Assembly (NCBI GenBank): GCA_033675265.1
Contig: JAUJYZ010000886.1
Location: forward strand, 62,001 to 126,000
Origin: Actinostola sp. cb2023
Lineage: Eukaryota; Cnidaria; Anthozoa; Actiniaria; Actinostolidae
Direction: 5' to 3'
DNA length: 64,000 nt
This document shows positions 1 to 11,715 of the stretch, one piece after another. Positions within the stretch are counted from its first letter, which is position 1. The number at the start of each line of letters is the position of its first letter. The notes below the pieces were generated by a model that was given only the letters and a program-made list of their open reading frames with translations, was not told where the DNA came from and did not search any database. Made by a program: the position numbers and the translations under genes.

Positions 1-110
1 CTGTGATATTTTGAGCATATCTCCATGTATCTTGAATGTTAGGGCCGTACATGACCCAAAATTCAGGGGGAAGGGGGCAGTACGTATTTAACTGAGCATA
101 AAATAATAAA

Positions 111-145
111 AAACTGCTCTACTAGCGTGAAGTCGGGCTTAAATG
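111..145 (-). repeat. Hairpin terminus of a Helentron-like element
   Basis: The text GCTCTACTAGCGTGAAGTCGGGCTT is the same terminal signature found at 16955, 17761 and 20603: a short hairpin (GCT..AGC) followed by AGTCGGGCTT, the inverted partner of the AAGCCCGACT found at the other end of complete copies. No opposite end is visible before the minisatellite, so this is a solitary or truncated terminus. Assignment rests on comparison with copies inside this window. Confidence 0.5.
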
Positions 146-217
146 AACCGTGCAGTGTGAAACCTAAAAACTTCATACATATACAGAAGTAGTTTGAGCC
201 CATAAACCATTACTTAG

Positions 218-1868
218 TGTAGTGTGGGTGGGGAAGATGGAGCTCTATGATATTAGTGTGGATGCGGAAGATGGAGCTCTATGGTATTAGTGTGGGTGGG
301 GAAGATGGAGCTCTATTGCATTGGTGTGGATGGGGAAGATGGAGCTCTATTGTATTGGTGTGGATGGGGAAGATGGAGCTCTATTGTATTAGTGGGTGGA
401 GAAGACGGAGCTCTATTGCATTGGTGTGGATGGCGAAGATGGAGCTCTGGTATTAGTGTGGGTGGGGAAGATGGAGCTCTATGATATTAGTGTGGATGGG
501 GAAGATGGAGCTCTATGATATTAGTGTGGATGGGGAAGATGGAGCTCTATGGTGTTAGTGTGGATGGGGAAGATGGTGCTCTATGGTATTAGTGTGGATG
601 GGGAAGATGGAGCTCTATGGTGTTAGTGTGGATGGGGAAGATGGTGCTCTATGGTATTAGTGTGGGTGGGGAATGGAGCTCTATTGCATTGGTGTGGATG
701 GGGAAGCTGGAGCTCTATGATATTAGTGTGGATGGGGAAGATGGAGCTCTATGGTGTTAGTGTGGATGGGGAAGATGGTGCTCTATGGTATTAGTGTGGG
801 TGGGGAATGGAGCTCTATTGCATTGGTGTGGATGGGGAAGATGGAGCTCTCTTGTATTAGTGTGGGTGGGGAAGATGGTGCTCTATGGTATTAGTGTGGG
901 TGGGGAATGGAGCTCTATTGCATTGGTGTGGATGGGGAAGATGGAGCTCTATTGTATTAGTGTGGATGGGGAAGATGGCGCTCTATTGTATTAGTGTGGA
1001 TGGGGAAGATGGAGCTCTATTGTATTAGTGTGGGTGGGGAATGGAGCTCTATTGCATTGGTGTGGATGGGGAAGATGGAGCTCTATTGTATTAGTGTGGA
1101 TGGGGAAGATGGAGCTCTATGGTGTTAGTGTGGATGGGGAAGATGGTGCTCTATGGTATTAGTGTGGGTGGGGAATGGAGCTCTATTGCATTGGTGTGGA
1201 TGGGGAAGATGGAGCTCTATTGTATTAGTGTGGGTGGGGAAGATGGTGCTCTATGGTATTAGTGTGGGTGGGGAATGGAGCTCTATTGCATTGGTGTGGA
1301 TGGGGAAGATGGAGCTCTATTGTATTAGTGTGGATGGGGAAGATGGCGCTCTATTGTATTAGTGTGGATGGGGAAGATGGAGCTCTATTGTATTAGTGTG
1401 GGTGGGGAATGGAGCTCTATTGCATTGGTGTAGATGGGGAAGATGGAGCTCTATTGAATTAGTGTGGATGGGGAAGATGGTGCTCTATTGTATTAGTGGG
1501 TGGGGAATGGAGCTCTATTGCATTGGTGTGGATGGGGAAGCTGGAGCTCTATGATATTAGTGTGGATGGGGAAGATGGAGCTCTATGGTGTTAGTGTGGA
1601 TGCGGAAGATGGTGCTCTATGGTATTAGTGTGGGTGGGGAATGGAGCTCTATTGCATTGGTGTGGATGGGGAAGATGGAGCTCTATTGTATTGGTGTGGA
1701 TGGGGAAGATGGAGCTCTATTGTATTAGTGTGGGTGGAGAAGACGGAGCTCTATTGCATTGGTGTGGATGGGGAAGATGGAGCTCTATTGTATTAGTGTG
1801 GATGGGGAAGATGGAGCTCTGTGATTGCACTGGTGTGGATGGGGAAGATGGAGCTCTATTGTATTATT
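218..1868. repeat. 34-bp minisatellite, about 48 copies
   Basis: Tandem array with a core unit TGTGGATGGGGAAGATGGAG followed by CTCTATNGTATTAG. Units vary at a few positions (Tgg/Tgt, a/c) and some lack AAGAT, giving 29-34 bp spacing and higher-order blocks (for example near 785-1000 and 1153-1370). The ORFs that run through it are by-products of a repeat with few stop codons and are not genes. Confidence 0.95.
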
Positions 1869-1895
1869 AGATAGATAGACAGGCAGGCAGGCAGG

Positions 1896-2004
1896 TGTAG
1901 TGTAGTGTAATTAAGGAGTTACCTAAGCAACCAAGATGGCGGCTCGACTCGTGGTTCATGTAACTAGTTAATCTTAGTTAATCCGTAGCCATCATAACAT
2001 TACA
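1896..2004 (+). repeat. 5' LTR of Ty3/gypsy element
   Basis: This roughly 110-bp segment matches 8108-8225 almost base for base from GTTACCTAAGCAACC to the end (TTACA versus TTGCA), with a short deletion near its start. It starts TG and ends CA, as LTRs do, and is followed at once by a primer-binding site. It is unusually short for a gypsy LTR. Confidence 0.85.
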
Positions 2005-2022
2005 TGGTTTCAGAAGTGGGAT
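2005..2022 (+). promoter_or_regulatory. Primer-binding site of the gypsy element
   Basis: TGGTTTCAGAAGTGGGAT directly follows the 5' LTR. It is close to the TGGTGTCAGAAGTGGG type of site used by SURL/mag-like gypsy elements and thought to pair with a leucine tRNA. The position and opening TGG are seen; the tRNA identity is inferred from family knowledge. Confidence 0.75.
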
Positions 2023-2031
2023 TTTCGAAAG

Positions 2032-5000
2032 ATGGCAAGCTTCCAGACATGTCCACCGGAAAATTTCGAATTTTCTAAACCCGATGAGTGGCAAAAATGG
2101 ATTAGAAGATTCGAGCGATTTCGTGTAGCCTCCGGTCTTTCAAAGAAAGATGAGCCCAGTCAGATAAATACCTTAATCTACTCAATGGGAGATAGAGCAG
2201 ACGACGTTCTTCATACTTCCACACTCACAGAGGAGGAAGAGAAGAAATACAGCGTAATTGTCTATAAATTTCAAGCCCATTTCGTAAAGAAACGGAATGT
2301 CATTTTCGAGTGAGCAAAGTTTAATCAAAGATCACAACAACCTGGCGAGTCGGTTGAAGCTTTCATCACAAGCCTGTACAGTTTGGCCGAGCACTGTTCG
2401 TACGGAGAACTCAGAGGAAATGATCAGAGATACTATTGTAGTTGGCCTCCAAAATGGTAGATTGGCCGAAAAACTCCAACTAGACTCGGAACTGACCCTT
2501 GAAAAAGCTGTGAACCTGGCAAGGCAGAGCGAAGCCGTGAAGAATCAACAAGTCGTGGTCAGAGGCCAAAGTACCACATCTGGAGAAGAAGTAAAGCCAA
2601 GGGTTGAGGCATAGGCAGCCCAACCATTGCTTTTGAGGCTACTAAACTGAATGAAATAAAATGCTGTTTGCGTATTTTTTTTGATGGGTTTCCTGTGGTA
2701 GAGTGCGCGCGCGCATTTATATGTTGGGTTCCCTGTGTTGAGTAACATATAATGTTGGGATCCCTGTGTATCTCCTGCGGGAAGCGCCCGCAGCAAATGT
2801 GTATATTGAGACAAGGTATGAAACTAGGTCACGTGATAAATACGTTTTTGCTCCTAATTTTGTCATGGTGATGTGAACATTCAATTTTTCTTCGAATAAC
2901 TAAACTATACCGTATTCTCGAAACACCTTATACGTGTCAGTCGTCTAACTTCAACGTACGCTGAGAAACTAATTTTTGAAATTTTGAGCGTCGTGGCCCG
3001 ATGTGTGCCGCATGTATGTGGTGCACTTTTCCGTGAAACAGTCGGATTTTACCTTCGAGAGGACATCGACAAGCGCTCGGCAAATCTGAACTATGCTCTT
3101 TTTGGCAAGTTTTAATATTTATATGTTCACTAAACATAAGTCAAAACATCTACAATATACTTTATTTGTTTTCTGTTTTGACTTCTGTAAAGTATTTGTT
3201 TTGTATTTTGATTTTTATCGATTAAAATCTTCAAAATTGACGCATTGTGTTTTATTAATGCTGAATAGTCTCAATATTTAGTACTGCACAACACATTTTT
3301 GCTATCAGTACTTGTACACAAAATGACAAACAAACGTATTTATTTCAACAATAAGCTTACTAGCTTTTTACACACTGTTTTCGCCGTTCTTTCTGTACAA
3401 TTTATTCACCATTTTGATCAGTAATAGCTGGATAACAACAATTAAATAAATATTATACACAATCGACAAGTTGTGAATGAGTGAATAACAAACATCACAG
3501 TTGGAAGCGATAAGCTTACTTTAATACGTTCTTACGAAAAATACTGTAAAAATTACTCTGTGTTTCTCTCAGATGATAGTAAGCTTATTTACTAAATGTG
3601 TTGTGCTATTTCAATGACAATAACGAACAACTGTTAATATTTTAGTTCACGGCTGCTTCACGAGTCCATCGCCATTCATGTCTCCTTCGATGTCAGTGAA
3701 TTTGAGTTCGTCTATCGTTTTTGCTTCAGATGGTTTATGCTGTGTTGGCATTCCCTTTTGTCAGAAGAACTATAAGTAAATTACGTCAAACACTTTCTAG
3801 ATGAGACAGTCAAAATGTTTAGACAGATAAAGTACCATCAGTCAGTTGAAAGAGGTTCCTTGTTGAAGTGTATTTCGATCACTGACAACTACACAAGTCA
3901 AATCAGTTCTGCATAATAAATTTATGAAAAAAACTGATTTGTTGAGGAGTATAAGCAGCCCTTCTGCCCTAGTATAGGCAAGTCCTTTTATTAGAGAACA
4001 TTTAGAGCAAATACTACGTAAAAACCTTGACAAAAATACTTTTAGTTCAGCTTTAAGCTTAATACTTTTCAACAAAACTTTCCGCTCACGTGTCGAGCAC
4101 AACACATCCAAACTTTCTCCACCATTCAAAATGAAAAAGGACTACTGGCTTTAAAACCGTCAAATCTCTTCTAAATTTACTTAAATTTGACATGAATTGT
4201 GAACTTCTAAACTTACCATGAATAGGGAATAGAATCCTAACGTTTACACCGAAAAAAACAGTCTTTCTTGATATGAACTTCTCTTCCATGCCCCGCCATC
4301 AGCGACAAAATAACGACTTCACCCTGGGTACCCCCCACGGGCCTGTAGCGTACGACGACTTCGGCTCTTCGGCTCACGGAAAAGTGCACCACATACATGC
4401 GGCGCACATCAGGCCATCACGTGACTGGAGTTTCATACCTTGTCTCAATATACACATTTGCTGCGGGCGCGTCCCGCAAGAGGTACACAGGGATCCCAAC
4501 ATTATACATTTCCATGCACAGGGAACCCAACGTATCGCGCGCGCGCTCCACCACAGGGAAACCCATCAAAAAAAAAGCGCGCATGCAAATACATTTTTGA
4601 ATAATTATAAAAGCCTCAGAAACAATGGTTGGACTGCCTGTGATTGAGGCTGTTAATTGGCACAGAAAGAAGAGAAATGGAAAACAAATGTCAGAGACCA
4701 CAGGCAACCAAAGTCAGAGACTACAGCCAACCAGAACAAACCCCAATGTGGTAGATGTGGACGCAGCCCAAGCCACCCGCAGTTCAAATATCCTGCTAAA
4801 GATGCTATTAGAGAGGGACATTTCAAAGGAGTTTGTAGAGCACCGAAAAGGGTGGAGACAGTGTCAGATGAAGAATCCACAGATGAAGAATTGACAGATG
4901 AAGAATTCCTAGGATCCATAGCAATAAATGAGCTAAGCAATGAGGATGAATCGTGGAAAGTCCAACTGAAACTAGAGAATACTCGGATCACCTTCAAGCT

Positions 5001-7906
5001 TGATACCGGGGCTGATGTCACTGTGATTCCAGAGAGTATTTTTAAGAAAACTGGTAAACACCTTCAAAAAGCAGACACCAAACTAACTGATCCTGGTCAA
5101 TACAGACTAGAAGTACTGGGAATGATCGAGGCTCGGATAACAGCTAATTCCAGTAAGTCAACCAAGCAGAAGGTGTATGTCATCAGTGGCTTAAAGACAC
5201 CACTTCTGGGCAGACCAGCCATACAAGCACTCAACCTTCTAACTACAGTGGAAACAGTGGACTCTTCCCAGTCTTTCAATAGGTACTCAGACCTATTTCA
5301 TGGATTAGGAAAACTATCAGGGGAATACAACATTAAACTCAGAGACAGCAACACCCTATGCAGTACATGCACCAAGGAGAGTAGCTCTACCATTACTTGA
5401 AAGAGGAATTGGAAAGATTGCAAAAGCTAGGAGTGATTTCAAAGGTCATAGAGCCTACAGAATGGTGTGCACCAATGGCGATAGTCCCCAAGGCTAATGG
5501 AATGTAAGAATCTGTGTGAATCTCACCAATCTCAACGAGTCAGTATGCAGAGAAAGACACATCCTGCCATCTGTGGAACAAATACTAGCCCAGATGAGTA
5601 GAGCGAAAATATTCAGCAAACTGGACGCCAACTCTGGATTCCACCAGATCCCATTGACCAAGGAGTCAGCCTTACTAACAACCTTCATTACACAATGTGG
5701 GAGGTTCTGTTACAACAGATTACCCTTTGGAATAACATCTGCTCCTGAGCACTTCCAACGGAGAATGTCTGAGATACTGAGTGGCCTACAGGGTACTTTG
5801 TGCCTGATAGACGACACCCTCATATATGGGAGTAACCAAAAGGAACATGACGACAGGCTAAATGCTGCACTAGAAAGAATCAGAGCTGCTGGTTTAATAA
5901 AGAGAAGTGCAAGTTTTCCCAGAAACAGGTGACATTCTTAGGACAACTCATCGATGGGATAGGAATACGCCCAGATCCAAATAAAGTGAAGGCAGTCATA
6001 GAGATGAAAGAACCTTCAGATAGGAGTGAGCTGAGGAGATTCCTTGGAATGATAAATCAGCTAGGCAAGTTCTCATGACACTTATCCGAAATGACAAAGC
6101 CACTTAGAGAGCTACTAAGTGAAAATAATGAATGGCAGTGGGGCCCATCGCAGCAACAGGCATTCCAGCAACTGAAGAAAGAGCTTAGTGATCCCGAGAA
6201 GATCCTGGCACACTATGACCCTGCAGCAGAAACAATAGTCAGTGCTGATGCATCATCATATGGTCTCGGGGCAGTTTTGACACAGTTACAAGGAAATGGT
6301 GAGTGGCGCCCAGTATCGTACAGCTCGAGGTCCATGTCTGAAGCGGAAAAGAGATCAGATCAAGAAAGAAGCACTTGGAGTTACTTGGGCCTGCAAACGC
6401 TTTAGTGATCTTCTGATAGGCAAGACCTTCAAGATAGAGACAGACCACAAGCCATTGCTATCATTGTAAGGTGACAAAGACCTGGACATCCTTCCACCCA
6501 GAATTCAGAGATTTCGTATGCGGCTAATGAGGTTCAGCTACAACATAGTCTATGTACCAGGAAAGGAACACATCTCAGCAGATGCGTTGTCAAGAGCACC
6601 AGTTAGCAATGAGGAAGAAGAGCTACATCTAACCAGCCAAGCCTTTGTGGACCAGGTCATCAAGGATCTACCTGCGTCAAACCAACAACTGGAAAGAATT
6701 GCCCAACATCAGAGAGAAGATGAGACATGTCAGCTGCTATTCAAATACTCTAAACAAGGCTGGCCTGACAAAGTACAAGGTACTGTAAAGCAATATAAGT
6801 CTGTGGCAGCTGAAATAACCATACAAAATGATCTGCTAATGAGAGGATGCCGTATTATCATACCTATAGCCCTCAGAATGGAAATACTTGACAAGCTACA
6901 TAGTGGACACCTGGGGTTAGTAAGATGCAGGCAGCGTGCAAACCAATCGGTGTGGTGGCCCGGTTTAGAAAATCAGCTCCAAGAGCTAATACTGAACTGC
7001 AGAACATGTCGCCTACACCACTAATGAGAGTAACCAGGCAGAACCTCTTACTCCAACAGAGCTTCCCAGACTTCCATGGCAGAAAGTAGCCACAGATAAT
7101 AGATCTACTAGAATTCAAGAAACATCAATACTTGATAGTGGTAGACTACTACTCATCAAGGTATGTGGAACTTGCAAAACTGTCTACTACTACCTCTGAA
7201 GACATCATAAGTCATTTAAAGTCAATATTCGCACGACATGGCATACCAGAGTGTGTGGGTTTCGGACAATGGCCCTCAATATTCATCTAAAGTCTTTGCC
7301 ACATTTGCAATGGACTATGGCTTCCAACACATCACAAGCAGCCCACACTATGCCCAAGCAAATGGCTTAGCTGAAAGGATCGGGTCAAGACAGTGAAGTC
7401 TGTCAATCCTGTTAAAGTCTTCTGATCCCTACCTGGGACTGTTGTCGTATAGGACAACACCACTAGAGCATGGTTATTCCCCTGCACAACTCCTTATGTC
7501 AAGACATCTCAGGTCAACAATACCCATGACACCAGATCAACTGAAACCATCAGTGGTAGACTCCCAGTGTTTCAAAGTAAAGGACGACAACATCAAACAA
7601 CGACTGAAAAGAAACTTTGACTTCCACCACGGAGCAAATGAACTTCCACCTCTGGATGTTGGCAACAAAGTCTGGATACGAGATCTTCAAAGAGAAGGAA
7701 CTGTTGGTGACGATGCATCCACTAGAAGTTACTATAACTACTATGTTAGCACTGAAAGGGGAGAAGTAAGAAGGAACAGGAGACACCTAAACCATCTGCC
7801 ACCAGACAGAGAGCCTGAAGAGAAACTAACAGTACCAGCAGAGGAACAACCAAGAGAGACGGCTAAATCCCTGACTGAAAGTGAAAGACCAGGAGAGACT
7901 TGTTAA
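2032..7906 (+). pseudogene. Decayed Ty3/gypsy gag-pol (SURL/mag-like)
   Basis: Gag starts at ATG 2032, shifts frame near 2310 and runs to 2610, where the 2-kb copy A element interrupts it; it resumes at 4651. A partial zinc knuckle (CGRCG) precedes an aspartic protease (FKLDTGADVTVIPE, near 4995). Reverse transcriptase lies at about 5390-6080 (LPFGITSAPEHFQ; LIDDTLIYG in place of the usual YxDD), RNase H at 6091-6480 (SADASSYGLGAVL) and the integrase HHCC region near 6890-7010. The catalytic core is readable across frameshifts (IVVDYYSRYVELAK near 7135, DNGPQYSS near 7266). At least five frameshifts or stops make it inactive. Pol order PR-RT-RH-IN is that of Ty3/gypsy. It is genomic parasite DNA, not a host gene. 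Confidence 0.92.
2611..4643. mobile_element. 2-kb inverted-repeat DNA transposon, copy A
   Basis: Ends are inverted: ATAGGCAGCCCAACCATTG at the left and CAATGGTTGGACTGCCTGTG at the right. Inverted similarity continues inwards for several hundred bases (2611-3040 against 4370-4643), including the repeated TTGGGNTCCCTGTG motif and a CG-rich GCGCGCGC stretch. TTGAGGC flanks both sides (2604-2610 and 4644-4650), and removing the element rejoins the gypsy gag reading frame, so this is a true insertion. A second copy lies at 47416-49233. No transposase is encoded. The flanking repeat of 6-8 bp does not decide the superfamily. Confidence 0.85.
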
Positions 7907-8093
7907 AACAACCCGGAGCGGCAGAGTAGTTAAGCTCCAACCAGATATGTTACACAAAGTTAATGCTATAGACACTTTTACAAACATTTATTGACCTTTT
8001 AAGTAGTTCTGTTATAAGTCTATAAGCGTGTAAGACAATGTTAGATTGCTGTTGTTATGCTGAATTTACAGCCAGAAGTTATCCATAGTTAGA

Positions 8094-8107
8094 ACCCGAA
8101 AGGGGGA
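8094..8107 (+). other. Polypurine tract of the gypsy element
   Basis: GAACCCGAAAGGGGGA lies directly before the 3' LTR (TGTAGTG at 8108). A purine run here is where plus-strand DNA synthesis starts in LTR retrotransposons. The position and composition are seen; the role is family knowledge. Confidence 0.7.
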
Positions 8108-8225
8108 TGTAGTGTTGGGTTACCTGTGTAATAAAGGAATTACCTAAGCAACCAAGATGGCGGCTCGACTCGTGGTTCATGTAACTAGTTAATCTTAGTT
8201 AATCCGTAGCCATCACAACATTGCA
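8108..8225 (+). repeat. 3' LTR of Ty3/gypsy element
   Basis: 118 bp, TG...CA, matching the 5' LTR at 1896-2004. It begins TGTAGTGTTGGGTTACCTGTG, so it also holds a variant of the TTGGGYTTCCTGTG motif that recurs in other repeats in this window. No clear target-site duplication is seen outside the two LTRs, because the 5' side abuts GGCA repeats. Confidence 0.85.
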
Positions 8226-8267
8226 GGCATCAAAGATCCCGTTGTAAAACCGCTGTACTTATTGACA

Positions 8268-8428
8268 TCAGACGCATTTGTACAGGGTTAGCCTCGAGTC
8301 AGTGTAAATTATTCACAAATACTGTATCAACAAGAACACGAAAAAATGTTGACATGAAACAATAGAAACATTTTTGAATTGCACGGACTGGTTTCTGAAT
8401 CGAGGCTAACCCTGTACAAATGCGTCTT
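8268..8428. mobile_element. Small inverted-repeat MITE, about 160 bp
   Basis: GACGCATTTGTACAGGGTTA followed by GCCTCGA at the left is inverted at the right as TCGAGGC followed by TAACCCTGTACAAATGCGTC. The arms are about 28 bp and the spacer about 100 bp. No coding content is seen and the superfamily is unknown. Confidence 0.65.
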
Positions 8429-8998
8429 TTGTCAAGGACAGCGGTCATCTCTAAACAACGTGAAACTGGAGTATTGAGAAACTGAGTCGTTTGAAAACTA
8501 ATTACAGACCAACATATAAACAAAAGCAACTACATATCTTTATTGGAAGCCAAGTAATACTGTCAGAGGACTATATATGTACATTGTATTTTATTCATAT
8601 GAATGTATTGCTATTTGTTGACTCTATTAAATTGCAGGGAATGGCATTCCTCAGAGAACACTTTCAAACAATGGTAAGGTTACAGTTGCTATTTATATTA
8701 TGGCACACCCAAAATCTATTGTTACAACTGTTGTGATAAATCGTTATTCTGTGCGTTAAAAAGTGGTGATGATAAGTGATGCATACTAATGATTGAATAC
8801 AATCAATAGATGTCTGCAATTTTGGAGTAACGTCATGATATTAATAATAATAATAATAACACATCGCCCGTTCGACCTTTTGGATTAATAATAATAATTT
8901 TATTGCTTATATTATTTATAATAATAATTGTATTACTTATATAGCGCAAAATTACATGTGTATATGATCTAATGCACTGTCGTAGAGTTCCGATTTTA
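8429..8998. other. Gene-free stretch with ATT/AAT microsatellite
   Basis: AT-rich sequence with short ATA/AAT/ATT runs at 8842-8860 and 8886-8935. No supported gene or inverted-repeat element was seen here. Confidence 0.6.
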
Positions 8999-9924
8999 AA
9001 CACGAGGGCGCACTATAAAAGGGGAGCTACCTAGGGTAAGTTCGTTGGATCTGTCAATCAAATCAACCGAGACGTCACAGAGAGAGGATCTCAAGAACTA
9101 CAAGCTTTATAAATCAACTCAAATGAACAAGAAACTGTGGAAATAAATACTACAACGCACATGGATAATTTTTGTTGTACAATTCACTATTACTTTTCAC
9201 TTTGGTAAAATAAATTATGGTACTTTGAACTGGAACCGTAAGCCGTTTTGAAGTCGCACGGCTCTAGTATTCTGCTTTTCGTTTCTTTCGTAGGTTATCC
9301 TAAAATTTACCCGCCAAGACATGGAAATGCCATTGCGAATTAAATATACTCCAAGCATAGGTTTCGAAACCTTACCGGCCTTTACCATAAAAGTACAGAG
9401 ATGTACAAATGTTCAACACATTTACCTCGTAACAAGACGCCTTCGCGGCGAACGACGTCGTTCGTCTTGTTATGGTACGAACGTAACTTGTGTAATGAAA
9501 ACAATGCTCTTGTCGCTTTATTTAGAAATGACCGAACATAGTTTTATGCTTGGAAATGCTTATTACAGGCAAAGAGGATTTCGCTTCATTAATTTGTAGG
9601 CCTGGATAAGAAGTACGGATGTTGATTGTTGTGATACATGGCGCGCGAAATTCAAAACATTCTTCGGTACGCGTGGCGCGACTGAAAATCGTATAGATAA
9701 CTACCGAATACGAAAAATATTGACACGTCCGTCTATTATAACTGTTTTAGACGTAAATTTACAATTTCTTCATCGACTTTGCTGTTGAAATGTGACTTTA
9801 TTAAGAAAATTATTTTACCCCGTTGTTCAGCAATGTTTAACCATTGTCCGCCATATTCAAACTCATTATCATTCAAAAAATTGAGGGCGGAGCGATGCCC
9901 TTTATAGTGCGCCCTCGTGTTTAA
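8999..9924. mobile_element. TTAA-flanked TIR element (piggyBac- or Kolobok-like MITE)
   Basis: The left end TTTTAA|ACACGAGGGCGCACTATAAA and the right end TTTATAGTGCGCCCTCGTGT|TTAA are perfect inverted repeats of about 20 bp flanked by TTAA. Duplication of TTAA is the hallmark of piggyBac and Kolobok transposons. The interior of about 0.9 kb has no transposase, so the copy is non-autonomous. Its small ORF at 9321-9599 has no recognisable domain and is not called. Confidence 0.75.
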
Positions 9925-10779
9925 GGCATCTGTTCTTGTAGTATACACTGAATCTCACAACTTCTCGCTCGCCCTCTGGACGCTAGGCAAGTGGACGCTG
10001 CACACTGGAATGTTATTATCTAATTTACATCAACTGAATCATGAATATTTTAATTATAACTCGAACGTTTACAACACGTAAGACCCTAATATAGATGCAA
10101 AAATACTCAATTCTGATTGGTTGAGCACGGCCATGTTTATTTTGAATAGTGTTAAAAAAAAAGTAATTTGATGCAAAAAGTAGTTAATTTGGTGCAAATT
10201 ACTTTGGTTGCTATGGAAACGAATGGCGTAGTTTATGAGATTTTTGCACCTGAAAAAATAGGCAGTCAAGGACTGCATGTGGCTACTATAAATAAACAAA
10301 AACAGGTAGTCTATAACTACATGTAGGTACTGCGGTTTTGAAATATAGAATCAATGTGTAGTTGGATTGATTCCTCTGTTGAACTACATGTAGTATGTTT
10401 TGAACTATCTGCTGGAACTTGTTCTTTGGTTCTATATAATGCTAATTTACTGAATCAGAAATTAAAATACAAAGTTTAATTGAAAACAATTGTGACAGCG
10501 TACAAATAATTGAACAATAACAGTTGTTATTAACAATCGATATGAACAGCATTGATATATCATTAGTAATTGAATATTAACATTAATTTAACAATGAATT
10601 GATAATGGCGTCATGATGACTCCGAAACGTCGCTCAGTAAATCATTTCCTTTCTTTGAGTTTTGCGATATTATGCTTCTCCAAAAAAAATTAAACTGAAG
10701 TGGTGTTTATTTATTTATTTGACTTCACCTAAATATATGAAAACTTTAAGTATAATAAATAGAATATCTAATTTGAAGA
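9925..10779. other. AT-rich intergenic or intronic DNA, no gene seen
   Basis: No supported ORF. It contains several short AT-rich imperfect repeats (for example CTACATGTAG around 10318 and 10385) and a CGTCATGATGACTCCGAAACGTCG segment near 10610 that resembles MITE sequence, but no boundaries could be set. Confidence 0.5.
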
Positions 10780-11415
10780 TAAGTTTACACTCTAATATAC
10801 TATGATTTTATGCTATTTTGCACCAGAAACTAGACACATCTCTCGTGTGTAAAGATCACCACCCTCTGTTTGTGTATTGGGCTTCCTGTGTCTTATTTGA
10901 TCGATCGGCAGTATATGGCCGTAAATTCACTTCTAGAAATGAATCCTGTCCTTTTGATATCTTGCATTTCTAAAACTGCTTTCAAAATAAAGATGAATAT
11001 GCACTTCACTCCTGCGTGTCATTTATTTAGCGATTACAACGGCTTTCAGCGAGTTTTGGGACAAAGACTGAAAGAGAAACGAGAGCCGTGTTTGTTTGTG
11101 TCTCGCATATAAACATTAAATAAAGACATTATTTGTTCCTCGAAGAGAATTACTTGACCCTTTAAATCGGTTATAGATCTGGTAGTTTACATGGAGCCAC
11201 TACACAGACAAGAGTCGATCGTCATGGACTGATGGAGCTATTTTAAAGGCCGAACAAACACAAACACAATCGATATAATTTCCGCTGGAAAATAATCTCA
11301 ACAAACCGTCACTGAAAAACTTGAAAATATCTTTATGATCAAACACTTGACACTTTGCACGAGAGATTTGTCCGGTTTCTGGTGCAAAATAGAATAGTAG
11401 AGAGTGTAAACTTAC
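10780..11415. mobile_element. Fold-back element, about 635 bp
   Basis: The left arm 10780-10856 (GTTTACACTCT ... TTTTGCACCAGAAAC ... CTCTCGTG) recurs inverted at 11345-11415 (CACGAGAG ... GTTTCTGGTGCAAAA ... AGAGTGTAAAC). The arms are about 70 bp with scattered mismatches. The interior holds a TTGGGCTTCCTGTG motif at 10878 and no convincing gene. The superfamily is not assignable. Confidence 0.65.
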
Positions 11416-11468
11416 CCTTCTAAACAAAGCCGTGCAGCGAAAAGCACATGGAAATCCAACACGACGTA

Positions 11469-11546
11469 TTTTGAACGCTATCGAATCGATAAAATGTCGA
11501 CAACCACGAGAAGAATGTATCCGAATCGATAAAATGTCGACAACCA
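11469..11546. repeat. Two-copy direct repeat of about 42 bp
   Basis: The string CGAATCGATAAAATGTCGAC followed by AACCA occurs twice, near 11481 and 11522, separated by AGAAGAATGTATC. It lies upstream of the Crypton ORF; no function is known. Confidence 0.7.
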
Positions 11547-11681
11547 GACGAATAAACCATCGGGTACATCGTCGCGACATCGTGGCTGATTTTCGATCAC
11601 CTGACTAGTTCCGAACACTATCCGAAGATTAGGGTTACTTACTTACTTACGGACGGACTTTCACACTCGATGACATAGTGG

Positions 11682-11715
11682 CTACTCTCTTCTAAGAAGA
11701 GGAGTAGCCACAAAA
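11682..11715. other. Hairpin directly before the Crypton start codon
   Basis: GTGGCTACTCTCTTCT and AGAAGAGGAGTAGCCAC are inverted with one bulged base and almost no loop. The stem ends immediately before the CAAAAATGG start context at 11716. It could mark the 5' terminus of the element or be a fossil insertion site; Cryptons do not normally have terminal inverted repeats. Confidence 0.55.

Noticed and set aside
218..1868. ORFs of 67-93 codons reading MVLVWVGKMELYC-type repeats
   Set aside because: They are translations of the 34-bp minisatellite and exist only because the unit seldom contains a stop.
4653..5021. 122-codon - strand ORF
   Set aside because: Opposite-strand shadow of gypsy gag/protease.
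11200..11580. 126-codon ORF on the - strand
   Set aside because: It overlaps the fold-back arm and the direct repeat; no domain or homologue recalled.
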